A stretch of DNA of 64,000 nt from Stieleria maiorica (GTDB taxonomy: Bacteria; Planctomycetota; Planctomycetia; Pirellulales; Pirellulaceae), in the NCBI RefSeq assembly GCF_008035925.1, contig NZ_CP036264.1:6543641-6607640 (forward strand), in the 5' to 3' direction. The position numbers and the translations under genes were made by a program. The notes beneath the pieces were generated by a model, which was given only the letters and a program-made list of their open reading frames with translations, searched no databases and had not been told where the DNA came from. This document shows, one piece after another, positions 55,184 to 64,000 of the stretch. Numbering within the stretch: the first letter of the stretch is position 1; each line of letters starts with the position of its first letter.

Positions 55184-57631
55184 ATGGCGCTTCGTATCTT
55201 GATCGTCGACGACAGCCCCGAAGACCGCGAGGTCTATCGGCGGCTGTTGAGCCAGCAGGCTTGGAACGAATATGACGTGACCGATGCCGATTGTGGAGAG
55301 GACGGGCTTGAGGTTTGCCGTTCTCGTCCACCGGACTGTTTGCTGTTGGATTACAACCTGCCCGACCTGGACGGCTTGGAGTTTCTGACCGAACTTCGCG
55401 ACTTCGCCGGTGAGCATCCCTTTGCCATCGTCATGCTGACCGGTCAGGGGAATGAATCGATCGCCGTCGACGCGATGAAGAAAGGCGCCCAGGACTACTT
55501 GGTCAAGGGCGAGCTGACGTCGGACAACTTGCAACGCGCCGTCACCAACGCCGTCGAAAGAGTCAGCCTGCAACGCGAGGTCGAACTGCAACGTGAAGAG
55601 TTGAAGCAGCGAAACGAGCAACTGCAGCTGGCCAAAGAAGCCGCCGAAGCGGCCAACCGGGCCAAGAGCGATTTTCTGGCCAACATGAGTCATGAAATCC
55701 GCACGCCGATGAACGGCATCATCGGCATGACCGAATTGTTGCTCAGTACCAAGCACACCGCCGAACAAAATGAATACCTGGCGATGGTCAAGGATTCGGC
55801 CGACGCGCTGTTGCGTCTGCTGAACGATATCCTGGATTTTTCAAAGATCGAAGCCGGCAAATTGGCGCTCGAAGCGACGCACTTCAACTTGCGTGATTGC
55901 GTCGGTAAGACGAGCCAAACGCTGGGGATTCGCGCGGCCGCCAAGTCGTTGGAATTGCACTGCCGGATCGATCCCGCGTTGCCAGAATACCTGATCGGCG
56001 ATGCGGGACGGCTGCGGCAGATCATTGTCAACCTTGCCGGAAATGCGATCAAGTTTACCGATGAGGGTGAAGTCGTCATCAATGTGGTCGAGGAATCACG
56101 TGACGACGATCACGTGACGCTGCATGTCTCCGTCCAGGACACCGGGATCGGAATCGCGCCGGAACACCAAGCGAATGTGTTCGGTGTCTTTGAACAGGCG
56201 GATTCTTCGATCACACGGAAGTTCGGCGGCACCGGGCTGGGGCTGGCCATCTCGTCGCAACTGGTCGAAATGATGGGCGGACGGATCTGGCTGGAAAGCG
56301 AGTTGGGGACGGGGACCACGTTTCACTTCACCTGCGTGTTCGGAATCGGCCAGGAGCAACCGGCCGTGGCGCCGGTCGACCGCTCCGCCCTGGCCGGGCT
56401 GCCGGTGCTGGTCGTCGACGACAACCTGACCAATCGTCGAATCCTGGAGGAGATCCTGACGAATTGGAGCATGCAGCCGGTGACGGTCGAGAGCGGAGCG
56501 GCGGCCTTGGGCGAATTGTCTCGGGCCACCGAAGCCGGCCGGCCGTACCCGTTGGTGTTGACCGATGCGATGATGCCGGAGATGGACGGATTCGAATTGG
56601 CGGGCCGGATCACTGAAGATCCGCGGATCGAGACGTGTGACGTGATCATGATCTCCTCGGCCGCTCGGCCCGGCGACGCCGATCGGTGCCGCGAATTGGG
56701 TGTCGCCCGATACATGACCAAACCGGTCGTGCAGTCGGAGTTGTTGGATGCACTGCTTGCGGTCTTCGGCCAGCGGGCCGCAGAGAACCGTCAATCGCAA
56801 TCCGGTCCGGACGCACCGGGGGATGCGTCGGCACGTCTGAAGATCCTGTTGGCCGAAGACGGTTTGGTCAATCAACGTGTTGCCGTCGGGTTGTTGGAAA
56901 TGCGGGGGCACGCCGTGACGATCGCCAATAACGGCAAAGAGGCGGTCGATGCAATCCGCAACGATCGCTATGACGTCGTGTTGATGGATGTGCAAATGCC
57001 GGAAATGGACGGATTGGAGGCGACGATTGCGATCCGCCAGATGGAGAAACCACAAGGCCGACACACGCCGATCATTGCGATGACCGCCGCGGCCATGAAG
57101 GGCGACCGGGAGAAGTGTTTGGAGGTGGGGATGGACGGATATGTCTCCAAGCCGATCGACCCCGAACAACTCGCTCGTACGCTCAGCGAGTTCGCGCCGA
57201 CCCTCTCCCCACCACCGCCCGACGTGACCGACACGGAGACGACCGCAGCCCCCGAATCCGCACCCGAATCCGCCGCCGACGTGATCGATTTGGAATTCGC
57301 ACAAACCCGGATCCCCGGCGGCGCCGACGGTGTGAAAGAAGTCGCGCGGCTGTTGCTGGACGAATGCCCCAAGATGATCGACGCCATTGCGGAAGGCTTG
57401 GCCAACAAAGACGCCAGTCAAGTCCGACGCAGCGCCCACACTCTCAAAGGCTCCGCCGATTGGTTTGCGGCAAAGCGGGTCGTTGCCGCGGCCAAGCGAA
57501 TCGAATACTTTGCCCGCGACGAAGATCTGGATGCCGCAGCGGCGGCGCTGCCGGAACTCGAGCAGGAAGTGGCGCAGCTGATCAACGCGGTCAAGCAACT
57601 GACAGTGCCCGCCGTTGAGTCACAGGATTAG
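55184..57631 (+). CDS. Hybrid histidine kinase REC-HisKA-HATPase-REC-REC-HPt
   Basis: 815 residues, cytosolic. Order: REC (Asp56 in [12 protein letters not shown]), a short coiled coil to about 160, HisKA (His170 in [11 protein letters not shown]), HATPase ([30 protein letters not shown]), REC2 (Asp461, DAMMPEMDG), REC3 (Asp602, DVQMPEMDG) and a C-terminal HPt (His752 in [10 protein letters not shown]). It could receive phosphate on its N-terminal REC from the upstream kinase and pass it through an internal relay. No membrane segment. Last gene of the cluster, 5 nt after the receiver. Confidence 0.95.
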   Translation: MALRILIVDDSPEDREVYRRLLSQQAWNEYDVTDADCGEDGLEVCRSRPPDCLLLDYNLPDLDGLEFLTELRDFAGEHPFAIVMLTGQGNESIAVDAMKKGAQDYLVKGELTSDNLQRAVTNAVERVSLQREVELQREELKQRNEQLQLAKEAAEAANRAKSDFLANMSHEIRTPMNGIIGMTELLLSTKHTAEQNEYLAMVKDSADALLRLLNDILDFSKIEAGKLALEATHFNLRDCVGKTSQTLGIRAAAKSLELHCRIDPALPEYLIGDAGRLRQIIVNLAGNAIKFTDEGEVVINVVEESRDDDHVTLHVSVQDTGIGIAPEHQANVFGVFEQADSSITRKFGGTGLGLAISSQLVEMMGGRIWLESELGTGTTFHFTCVFGIGQEQPAVAPVDRSALAGLPVLVVDDNLTNRRILEEILTNWSMQPVTVESGAAALGELSRATEAGRPYPLVLTDAMMPEMDGFELAGRITEDPRIETCDVIMISSAARPGDADRCRELGVARYMTKPVVQSELLDALLAVFGQRAAENRQSQSGPDAPGDASARLKILLAEDGLVNQRVAVGLLEMRGHAVTIANNGKEAVDAIRNDRYDVVLMDVQMPEMDGLEATIAIRQMEKPQGRHTPIIAMTAAAMKGDREKCLEVGMDGYVSKPIDPEQLARTLSEFAPTLSPPPPDVTDTETTAAPESAPESAADVIDLEFAQTRIPGGADGVKEVARLLLDECPKMIDAIAEGLANKDASQVRRSAHTLKGSADWFAAKRVVAAAKRIEYFARDEDLDAAAAALPELEQEVAQLINAVKQLTVPAVESQD

Positions 57632-57745
57632 AATAAGCGATCCGACGGCCCCAACCCCTCTGACCCGAATGGTGCGGGGAGACGTGTTGGTGTTTAGTCT
57701 TTAGCCACTTGAGGTCGCGGTGACGCATTGACCGGGAATCGCCTA

Positions 57746-57876
57746 GAGGCCAATGCCACTTACTTTCGATCACAAACTGAGCCGTAGGCGCTAGCCTCGG
57801 GCCTTACAAGTCTCGAAGTGCAATCCAAGGCCCGCGGCTAGCGCCGTCGGCTCAAAAAGTAAGTGACATTGGCCTC
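57746..57876. repeat. Large nested palindrome, family D copy 2
   Basis: Outer arms GAGGCCAATG(C/T)CACTTACTTT (57746 and inverse to 57876) and inner 26-bp arms give a 131-bp nested palindrome. The core is the inverted equivalent of 37976-38052. Weaker inverted similarity extends to about 57686 and 57892. Occupies most of the 317-bp gap before the putative glycosidase. Confidence 0.82.
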
Positions 57877-57948
57877 AAGGCTAGACACCAACGATTGCCA
57901 CAACCGTGTTTACCAAAGCCCGTGCCCATCACCACTGACACTTGATCG

Positions 57949-60033
57949 ATGCCACTACGTTTTATCTTGTTCAGTTTGCTGCCTTTCGTTAGCTCGATAG
58001 CTCCTTTCGTATCAGCGCAATCTCCCGCATCGCTTTCAATCGACCAGGGGCGGCTGGTACTCACTCATTCGGCTCTCGGGGCGAACAAACTCCGATCGCC
58101 CGCCGAGGGACTTTGGTCGATCGGCACCGGGTGGCGTGACGACGCGCCGGCCGATTGGCACCACGGAGGTCCGGATCAAATCGAACAACGTGGACCGTGG
58201 ACGATCGCGACAGGGACCGTTGCAACGACCGACGGGACTTGGGAGATCCGCGACCAGTACCGAGTGACACCGCAGGGGGCCTTGCAGGCCAAACGGCGCT
58301 GGCACTACACCGGTGCCAAGCCCAGTGGCCCGGTCGTGTTGTCGGTGCGCTACGTCGTTGATGCACCAGCGGAGAACGCCCCGCAGCCTTTCTTGCCGGG
58401 CATCAATTACTACGGCAACCCGTCGGGCACACGAATCGATGCCTCACGCGTCCCCACTTGGTCGGGCCAATCGGGCGAGGAAGCGTTGTACGAGGAACAT
58501 CGCTATCCGCTGCCGTTTGCCGCGGTCGAACAGGCCGGCGAGTTTGTCGCGGCGCTGCACACACGTCCGTCCAGGTTGCCGTTTGCCGCGCGCGAGGATC
58601 TTTGGTGGTCGCTGGGGTTGGTCGCTGGTGAGGAGTCCACGGAATTGACGCTACGCAGTGGTCCGACCGCTTCCAACGGCGAACGTGGCGTCGTCAAAGC
58701 ACGTCAAACGATGTTCTTGCCGTACGAACGCGCGCATCTGGTCGGCATCCCGCCGGGCGCGGTGATCGAGAAACAGTTCATGCTGCAATTGGCGCCCGCT
58801 CCGGTGCAAGGACACGGCTTTCGTTTGCCGCTGTGGACTTCGATCGACTGGTTTGATCCCCGCACCGATCGCTCGCTGCCGCATCCGGCCGATGTGATGG
58901 CTGCCAAACTGTACGACACCTTCGATCGCTGGCATGAAGATGATCAGTGCCAAGGGTTTCGGACGCGTCCGCCGGGCAACAAGCCCTGGATCATGATGGG
59001 CTGGGCCGATCGCGCCGAAGTCCCCCCGCGGGCACTGCTGGGGATGGATCTGCGGCCGTACACCGACCAACCGGATCTGTGGAAACAGCGTGCCGCGGAC
59101 TCGCTGGACTTCCTGACCTCCGCGCCCACGCGCAAGGCATCCTATGGAGTCGGATTCCCAATCGTCTACGACTACCAGACGCACCGTTGGCTGGAACGTC
59201 AGAACCCGCTGTCACAGGCACAGGCACTTAACGGCATGATGGATGCCATCACCGAAGCGAATCATCCGCATCGTGATCGCTGGATGGAATTCGTCGCGAC
59301 ACAGTTGGACGCGATCGCGGACCGAATTTTGAAAGCGGATTGGCGGCCGGTTTCAACCAACGAGGCCTTTGCGATCGCTCCGTTGGTCAAAGGAAGCGAC
59401 CATTCCTCAAACGACCGTTGGATGGAGGCGGCGACGAAGTTGGCCGATCACACGATCGATCGGCATCTGGACATGCAGGAACCCTACTGGGGCGGAACGC
59501 TGGATGCCCGCTGCGAGGACAAGGAAGGGGCTTGGGCGGCGCTGCAAGGGTTTGCGGCGATGTATCGGGCCACCGACGATCCGAGGTACCTGCGCGCGGC
59601 CGTCCATGCCGGCGATGTCTGTCTGAGCTACCTGTATGTTTGGGACGTGATGTTGCCGCCGGGGCGACTGGCCGATCATGACCTCAAGACACGCGGTTGG
59701 ACCAGCGTCTCGGTCCAGAATCAACACCTGGACGTGTTCGGAGTCGTGTTCACGCCGACGTTTTGGGAGCTGGCCGATTGGACCGGCGACCCGCGTTACC
59801 GTGAAATCGCCAAAATCATGTTCGTCAGCTGCGGGCAAATGACAGACTTGGCGACGGGCGTTCAGGGCGAACAGTTGCTGCAAACCAATTACGAACAGCA
59901 TGACCCCCGCGAGGTCGTCGAAGGGATGCGCGGTGATTACGCCGAACGGTGGAACATCTACTGGATCACCGCACACTTCCTGACCGCCGCAGCCGACTTT
60001 GAGAAATTGGGCGTGGACTGGCGGTCATTTTGA
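57949..60033 (+). CDS. Putative exported six-hairpin-type glycosidase, 694 aa
   Basis: ATG start with signal peptide (LRFILFSLLPFVSSIAPFVSA). The N-terminal ~280 residues are beta-rich (VLSVRYVVDAP, STELTLRSG). The C-terminal ~380 look alpha-helical with repeated AAxxLxD helices (WMEAATKLADHTIDRHLDM, GAWAALQGFAAMYRATDDPRYLRAAVHAGDVCLSYL), as in alpha/alpha-toroid glycoside hydrolases. No family-specific catalytic pair can be named with confidence. It may act on polysaccharides; substrate and family are unresolved. Monocistronic. Confidence 0.7.
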   Translation: MPLRFILFSLLPFVSSIAPFVSAQSPASLSIDQGRLVLTHSALGANKLRSPAEGLWSIGTGWRDDAPADWHHGGPDQIEQRGPWTIATGTVATTDGTWEIRDQYRVTPQGALQAKRRWHYTGAKPSGPVVLSVRYVVDAPAENAPQPFLPGINYYGNPSGTRIDASRVPTWSGQSGEEALYEEHRYPLPFAAVEQAGEFVAALHTRPSRLPFAAREDLWWSLGLVAGEESTELTLRSGPTASNGERGVVKARQTMFLPYERAHLVGIPPGAVIEKQFMLQLAPAPVQGHGFRLPLWTSIDWFDPRTDRSLPHPADVMAAKLYDTFDRWHEDDQCQGFRTRPPGNKPWIMMGWADRAEVPPRALLGMDLRPYTDQPDLWKQRAADSLDFLTSAPTRKASYGVGFPIVYDYQTHRWLERQNPLSQAQALNGMMDAITEANHPHRDRWMEFVATQLDAIADRILKADWRPVSTNEAFAIAPLVKGSDHSSNDRWMEAATKLADHTIDRHLDMQEPYWGGTLDARCEDKEGAWAALQGFAAMYRATDDPRYLRAAVHAGDVCLSYLYVWDVMLPPGRLADHDLKTRGWTSVSVQNQHLDVFGVVFTPTFWELADWTGDPRYREIAKIMFVSCGQMTDLATGVQGEQLLQTNYEQHDPREVVEGMRGDYAERWNIYWITAHFLTAAADFEKLGVDWRSF

Positions 60034-60044
60034 ACGTCGAATCC

Positions 60045-60090
60045 AGCCCGCACGCGTAAGCAAGGGCCGGGCGGCACCCATCGTTCACGC
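60045..60090. repeat. GC-rich palindrome, family E copy 2 (degenerate)
   Basis: GCCCG-ACGCGTAAGC-AGGG matches one arm of 45419-45469; the second arm is eroded. It lies just after the glycosidase stop. Confidence 0.5.
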
Positions 60091-60168
60091 TTCTCCTGAT
60101 CACATTGTTTTGGGGACATCGTTGCAATCAGCAGGTCGCCAAGCGTTTCACCGCAACGCCACAGGGGC

Positions 60169-60189
60169 CGAAAGCCTTGGCGGCTTCCG
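60169..60189 (-). repeat. Covarying GCCAA-loop hairpin (family B), copy 3
   Basis: Read on the minus strand: CGGAAGCC-GCCAA-GGCTTTCG. Third stem version (GCC/GGC) with the same loop, and 40 nt downstream of the miaA stop on the same strand. Confidence 0.75.
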
Positions 60190-60229
60190 CTACCCCAACG
60201 TCAAGCGTTGACGGAGCGTTCGAGCTTTT

Positions 60230-61192
60230 CTAGCCTTCGATGTGCTGGAGCACAAACTCCAGTGCTGCGGATTGGTCGTCGAATCGATCCATCGGGACGG
60301 AGGTAATCTCATCGAACGATCGAAACCAGGTCTCTTGGCGTTTGGCCAGCTGTCGGGTGTGGGTCGCGACCAGGTCCTTCAATTCATCGATGGGGCCGCC
60401 GCCTGCCGCTTTCCAGTCGAGGGTCTCGCGATAGCCGACGGCTTGAGCTGCGGTTCGGGACAATGCGCCAAACCGCGCGAGCAGTTGTTCGACTTCCTCA
60501 ATCAAGCCCCGCTGGAACATGCGATCGACGCGCTGGTTGATCCGCTGGTGCAAGGCGGATCGTTCGTGCTGCAACGCGAACACGTTGCAGGACCGCGCGT
60601 CGACGTGGCGGTCGAATTGCACTTGTCGATGGCTGAGCGGCATTCCGGTCTGCTTGGACACCTCCAACGCCCGGATCATCCGACGCGTGTCACCCGGTGC
60701 GATCCGGGACGCCGAAATCGGATCCACTTGGGCCAGCCGCTGGCGCAGCGCTTCGACCCCGAAGGTGTCGATGTCGCGTTGCACCGATTCGCGGAACTCC
60801 CAGTCCGGCGGCGGTCCCACGTCAAAACCCCTCAAGACCGCTTTGAGGAACATCGGAGTTCCGCCGACAAAGATCGGGCGTTTTCCACGTTTTGTGATCT
60901 CGCGGACCCGCCGATGGGCTTCGTCCAAGTAGCACGCGACACTGAAATCCTGGTCCGGGTCGGCCAGATCGAGCAGGTAATGGGGCACCGTGGCACGCTC
61001 CGCGGCACTCGGTTTGGCCGTCCCGATGTCCATGTGTCGATACACCGCGATCGAATCAAGCGACAGGATTTCTCCCCCGATCCGCTGGGCCAGCTGCAGC
61101 GCCAGCGACGTTTTTCCAGAGGCCGTCGGGCCCGTCAGGACAATCGTTTCTTCGACCAAGGGGGGAAAAGTGGTGGGGGATGGTTCGGACAT
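60230..61192 (-). CDS. miaA: tRNA dimethylallyltransferase MiaA
   Basis: 320 residues from ATG 61192. Adds a dimethylallyl group to A37 of tRNAs reading UNN codons. Walker A GPTASGKTS near residue 21, then DSIAVYRHMDIGTAKPS (the conserved DS and TAKP), GGTPMFLKAVLRG, and AVGYRE with TRQLAKRQETWFR at the C-terminus, all MiaA hallmarks. Single gene in divergent orientation to the GNAT gene, 106 nt apart. Confidence 0.96.
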   Translation of the reverse strand: MSEPSPTTFPPLVEETIVLTGPTASGKTSLALQLAQRIGGEILSLDSIAVYRHMDIGTAKPSAAERATVPHYLLDLADPDQDFSVACYLDEAHRRVREITKRGKRPIFVGGTPMFLKAVLRGFDVGPPPDWEFRESVQRDIDTFGVEALRQRLAQVDPISASRIAPGDTRRMIRALEVSKQTGMPLSHRQVQFDRHVDARSCNVFALQHERSALHQRINQRVDRMFQRGLIEEVEQLLARFGALSRTAAQAVGYRETLDWKAAGGGPIDELKDLVATHTRQLAKRQETWFRSFDEITSVPMDRFDDQSAALEFVLQHIEG

Positions 61193-61298
61193 CAGCACGC
61201 CGGAGAAGCCAAGAAGAGAGGGTCTGCCGATTGATCGGGTTACCCAAAGTTTACGCCGATCAGGTCCGATCGGTAAACGCATGGTAGAATCCAACATC

Positions 61299-61868
61299 AT
61301 GGGCATGACGTATTTCAAACGATACCGAATGGAATTTGACCTTCGCGATTGGCGTGGGGGCGATCCACGTCTGCCCGACGGATACGAAATCCTGCCCTAC
61401 CTGCCGGGGCTGTTACGAGAACACGCGATCGCCAAATTCAACAGTTTCAAGGAAGAACTGGATGCGAACGTGTTTCCATGCTTGTCCAGACGCGACGGTT
61501 GTTTGCGTCTGATGCGCGAGATCACCAGCCGCGGCGATTTTGTGCCCGACGCGACTTGGCTGATCCGTTTTCGCGAAACGAATCCCAAGACCGGGGTGGT
61601 CCAACCCTATGCGGTGGGCACGATCCAAGGGCTGTCGACCGAGGGATGGGGATCGATTCAGAACGTCGGCATCGACCCGGCCCATCGAGGGAAAGGTTTG
61701 GGATCGATCTTGCTGTCCAAGGCCGCCACCGGATTTCGAGCGGTCGGGTTAGACCGCATGCACTTGGAAGTCACGACGGAGAACACCGGCGCGGTGCGAT
61801 TGTACGAACGGCTGGGGTTCAAACGATCCAGCGTCGTCTACAAAGCGGCCGAGGTCGCGGGCGCCTAG
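61299..61868 (+). CDS. GNAT-family N-acetyltransferase
   Basis: 189 residues; ATGs at 61281, 61299 and 61305 are possible, of which I use 61299. The acetyl-CoA site reads VGIDPAHRGKGLGSILLSKA (R/Q-x-x-G-x-G/A), followed by LHLEVTTENTGAVRLYERLGF, the standard GNAT C-terminal motif. An unusually long N-terminal ~100 residues precede. Substrate unknown. Its stop overlaps convergently with the next gene's stop in a shared CTAG. Confidence 0.88.
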   Translation: MGMTYFKRYRMEFDLRDWRGGDPRLPDGYEILPYLPGLLREHAIAKFNSFKEELDANVFPCLSRRDGCLRLMREITSRGDFVPDATWLIRFRETNPKTGVVQPYAVGTIQGLSTEGWGSIQNVGIDPAHRGKGLGSILLSKAATGFRAVGLDRMHLEVTTENTGAVRLYERLGFKRSSVVYKAAEVAGA

Positions 61869-64000
61869 TTTCGCAGGATCCACCAGATCCGGCTGAGCGC
61901 CGATTCTCGGCTTCCGGACTCTTTCAGCCGATTGGCCGCGGCGGTGATTTCCGGGGTAACGCTGCTGCGGCCGGACAGATAGACCAGGTGCTGGACTTGG
62001 CGATCAAAATCGTCGATCGACCGCAACCACGACACCGGCAACGAGGCTTCGTCGCCCGGAAAGTCCACGCTCAATTGTTGCAGGAAACCGGAGGCGGTGT
62101 TTTCGCCATCGAGCGCGGCGAGCGACTTCGGCGTGCGCGGCTTGCCGTTGATCGGCTGGGCTAAAATGGCGGTCTGGTCCTCCGAGCTCAATCGCCCACC
62201 GATCCGCCGCATCGCGACATCCACGCGTTGGTTGAGCGAGGAGGGGGGCGTTTCGATCGCCGCGGCGAACGCTTGGACCAAATCAAGGGCGTGTTTGCGT
62301 TGCTGTTCGGTTGACGTCAGCACCGCGTCGCCCTGCAAGACCTGCGGAACGCTGCGACGGGCCATCGGCGATGAAATGATCAACGCCAATGTCCGCGCGA
62401 CATCAAAGTCATGGGCTTTCAGGTCGTCGGCAAGCTGCCGGTGCAAGCGATCCAAGTTCCCGTCGACCGGAGGCGCAAACGCGTCCACCGGCGAGGGTTT
62501 CAAGGGTCGGCCGTGGACCAGTTGCCAGAGCGAATCGACCATGCTTCCGGCCAGCACATCGCTGCCGACCAACGTCTTGGTCCAAGTGTGAAAGTCTTCC
62601 ATCTGTTCGCTCGACTGCAGCAAGTACTTGCTGACCTTCGGTGTCGCCATGCTCATGCGGCCGTCGATCAGTTCGTAAAACGCCGGCGTCGACGCATCGG
62701 ATTGCTCGGCAACGACCCAGCGTTTGTTTTGCCGCTTCACCGCGTTCTTGACCAACGCGACAAACGACCAATAGTCATCTTGAGTGCCGGAGCGGCCGAT
62801 GTGCGAATCATGGCATCGAACGCAACGCATGTCTGCATTGATCGAGATGTTGGCAAGCTGTCTGGCAATCCCTTCGCTGCCACGACGTCCGATCGCTTGA
62901 TACCATTGTCCGGCGTGTTCGTTGGACCCATCGATCATGGAGACCAGGGCCACGTCAAACTTAGCACCGCCCGAGACACTTCTTGAGAGTTCGTCGACCA
63001 AGCCGGAATACTGGGGACGCCCCATGGCCGCGATGCTGTTGCCGGTCGTCAATGCCAGCCAACGTTTCGAGATTTCGTCGGCGTTTGACGATTCGGCCAA
63101 CAGATCTCGCAAACGCTGAGGGTCGTTGATGGCTTGGTCGGAAAGCGTGATTCCCAGTTTGGATTTCAGCCGCGACGTCATCTCCGCGGGCGCTGCATCG
63201 GGCGTCGGCATGATCCCGAGCGTTTGCCAGTAGGCCCGCACCGTTTCGGCGGTACGGGAAGCGACTAAGGCGACCGCTTCGGTTTCACCCGACGATTCCG
63301 GTTCAGGCTGTGGACGAGGCGTGTCCTGCTGAGTTTGGTCCGCGGTCGATGCAATCCTGGGCGGTTCGAGCGTGATGCCGCGCGGCGGTTTTCCATCCTT
63401 GGGATCGTGCAACGGATCGGCGGTGGTGTCTGCGGTGGAACTGGCGATGCGGAGATCGTCGGTCGACGGTGACCCGATCGATTCGGATGGATGGAGCGTC
63501 CCGGGGACGTCGGAGTCGACGATCAAGTTTGGATCGTCCGGACGATTGGCGGGGGTGTCCGGTCCGGACAGATAGACGACCGCGGTGATGCATGCCGCGA
63601 CCGCGATCAAGAGGGAGACCAAACGAGTGATCGAGACACCGCCGGTTGACGGGGGGATCGCTGGGATCGAGGTGCTGCTTCGACCGGTCGCGGAAGGTTT
63701 TTTGGCCAGGATCGGTGCGACCAGATTCGGGGGCACCTTGCGTTTGGTCGGGTTGACCGGAACAAACTCGGTCAATAGCGTGTCGACGACGGGATCGGCG
63801 TCTTCGGCAAACTCACTGCGTCGATCGTCGGCCGATTCATCGAGACGTCGCAGGATGGCCGCCGACAGATCGGGAGGCGATGATCGTCGCGACGGATCGT
63901 CCGGTAAAAACTCGGCCAACAGCGTGTCGATGACAGGATCGTGATCCTCTTCCACCCGGCGTATTGATTGGTCGTCGCTGGGCGACGCGAGCTGAGCGAT
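61865..64000 (-). CDS. Membrane-anchored CxxCH protein of the planctomycete cytochrome type, 5' end outside window
   Basis: The frame stays open to the right edge (residues IAQLASPSDDQSIRR precede the first GTG at 63955), so the start is beyond the window. Two similar N-terminal segments, DPVIDTLLAEFLPDDPSRR and DPVVDTLLTEFVPVNPTKR, are followed by one transmembrane helix (ITRLVSLLIAVAACITAVVYLSG) and a long Pro/Ser linker. The C-terminal half has CVRCHDSHIG (haem-c-like CxxCH) in a DUF1549-like setting. A haem role is possible but not shown. Topology suggests a cytoplasmic N-terminus and a periplasmic haem domain. It converges with the GNAT gene. Confidence 0.75.
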   Translation of the reverse strand: MAQLASPSDDQSIRRVEEDHDPVIDTLLAEFLPDDPSRRSSPPDLSAAILRRLDESADDRRSEFAEDADPVVDTLLTEFVPVNPTKRKVPPNLVAPILAKKPSATGRSSTSIPAIPPSTGGVSITRLVSLLIAVAACITAVVYLSGPDTPANRPDDPNLIVDSDVPGTLHPSESIGSPSTDDLRIASSTADTTADPLHDPKDGKPPRGITLEPPRIASTADQTQQDTPRPQPEPESSGETEAVALVASRTAETVRAYWQTLGIMPTPDAAPAEMTSRLKSKLGITLSDQAINDPQRLRDLLAESSNADEISKRWLALTTGNSIAAMGRPQYSGLVDELSRSVSGGAKFDVALVSMIDGSNEHAGQWYQAIGRRGSEGIARQLANISINADMRCVRCHDSHIGRSGTQDDYWSFVALVKNAVKRQNKRWVVAEQSDASTPAFYELIDGRMSMATPKVSKYLLQSSEQMEDFHTWTKTLVGSDVLAGSMVDSLWQLVHGRPLKPSPVDAFAPPVDGNLDRLHRQLADDLKAHDFDVARTLALIISSPMARRSVPQVLQGDAVLTSTEQQRKHALDLVQAFAAAIETPPSSLNQRVDVAMRRIGGRLSSEDQTAILAQPINGKPRTPKSLAALDGENTASGFLQQLSVDFPGDEASLPVSWLRSIDDFDRQVQHLVYLSGRSSVTPEITAAANRLKESGSRESALSRIWWILRN

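Noticed and set aside
60242..61234. 330-residue plus-strand frame opposite miaA
   Set aside because: miaA on the minus strand has all its motifs; the plus frame has none.
61249..61290. Promoter (TTTACG ... TAGAAT) before the GNAT gene
   Set aside because: Spacer is about 30 nt, too long for a sigma-70 promoter.

Overview
The window looks like a chromosomal segment of a marine-type planctomycete of the Pirellulales (Rhodopirellula/Stieleria/Rubripirellula group). I infer this from gene content, not from a database search. Marker families are a DUF1559 protein with a pilin-like N-terminus, a DUF1592-family CxxCH protein paired with a Tat-exported DUF1552 protein, several formylglycine sulfatases, a giant secreted protein ending in a dockerin-like repeat, a FliW/CsrA pair, and a core of visibly high GC. 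No phage, transposase, integrase or CRISPR array is visible.

Layout. 1-12.9 kb: visibly lower GC and accessory-looking. It holds the 3' part of a giant cell-surface repeat protein, an M16 peptidase, and an orphan hypothetical gene behind a near-consensus sigma-70 promoter, and it ends at a tRNA-Arg(CCT). 13.2-25.6 kb: a 2576-residue TPR protein, purL, a 2x[4Fe-4S] protein 4 nt downstream of purL, and a small PH-domain protein. 25.6-30.0 kb, minus strand: a fused tripartite-tricarboxylate-type binding protein/small permease (TctC-TctB), TctA, and a sulfatase without a signal peptide, probably one unit. 30.2-35.6 kb: a small lipoprotein with DUF1559, an exported sulfatase, a LamG-like protein, SUI1/YciH and an FHA protein. 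35.9-45.4 kb: an exported nucleoside hydrolase, a Uma2 protein, an ArsB/NhaD-type transporter, a zinc-ribbon protein, a coupled TerB-like plus signal-peptide-bearing methyltransferase pair, fliW, csrA, an ACT protein, an NHL protein and a thioesterase. 45.7-49.7 kb: DUF1592/DUF1552 pair. 49.9-57.6 kb: a five-gene signalling cluster on the plus strand (TonB-dependent receptor, YfiR/DUF4154, CHASE8-like histidine kinase, stand-alone receiver, hybrid kinase REC-HK-REC-REC-HPt). 57.9-64 kb: a putative glycosidase, miaA, a GNAT acetyltransferase, and a membrane-anchored CxxCH protein running off the right edge.

The intergenic spaces are rich in dispersed, mostly palindromic repeats. I recognise several families by eye: a short hairpin with a constant GCCAA loop and covarying stem, found 30-41 nt after stop codons; a ~130 bp nested palindrome present twice in opposite orientation; an 82 bp inverted repeat with a separate half copy; a 30 bp direct-repeat element present twice; a GC-rich palindrome present twice; and a 17-bp tandem array.

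The best candidates for undescribed biology are the YfiR-histidine kinase cluster, the TctCB-TctA-cytosolic sulfatase locus, the covarying hairpin family, and a methyltransferase with an export signal. All functions are inferred from sequence motifs read by eye.
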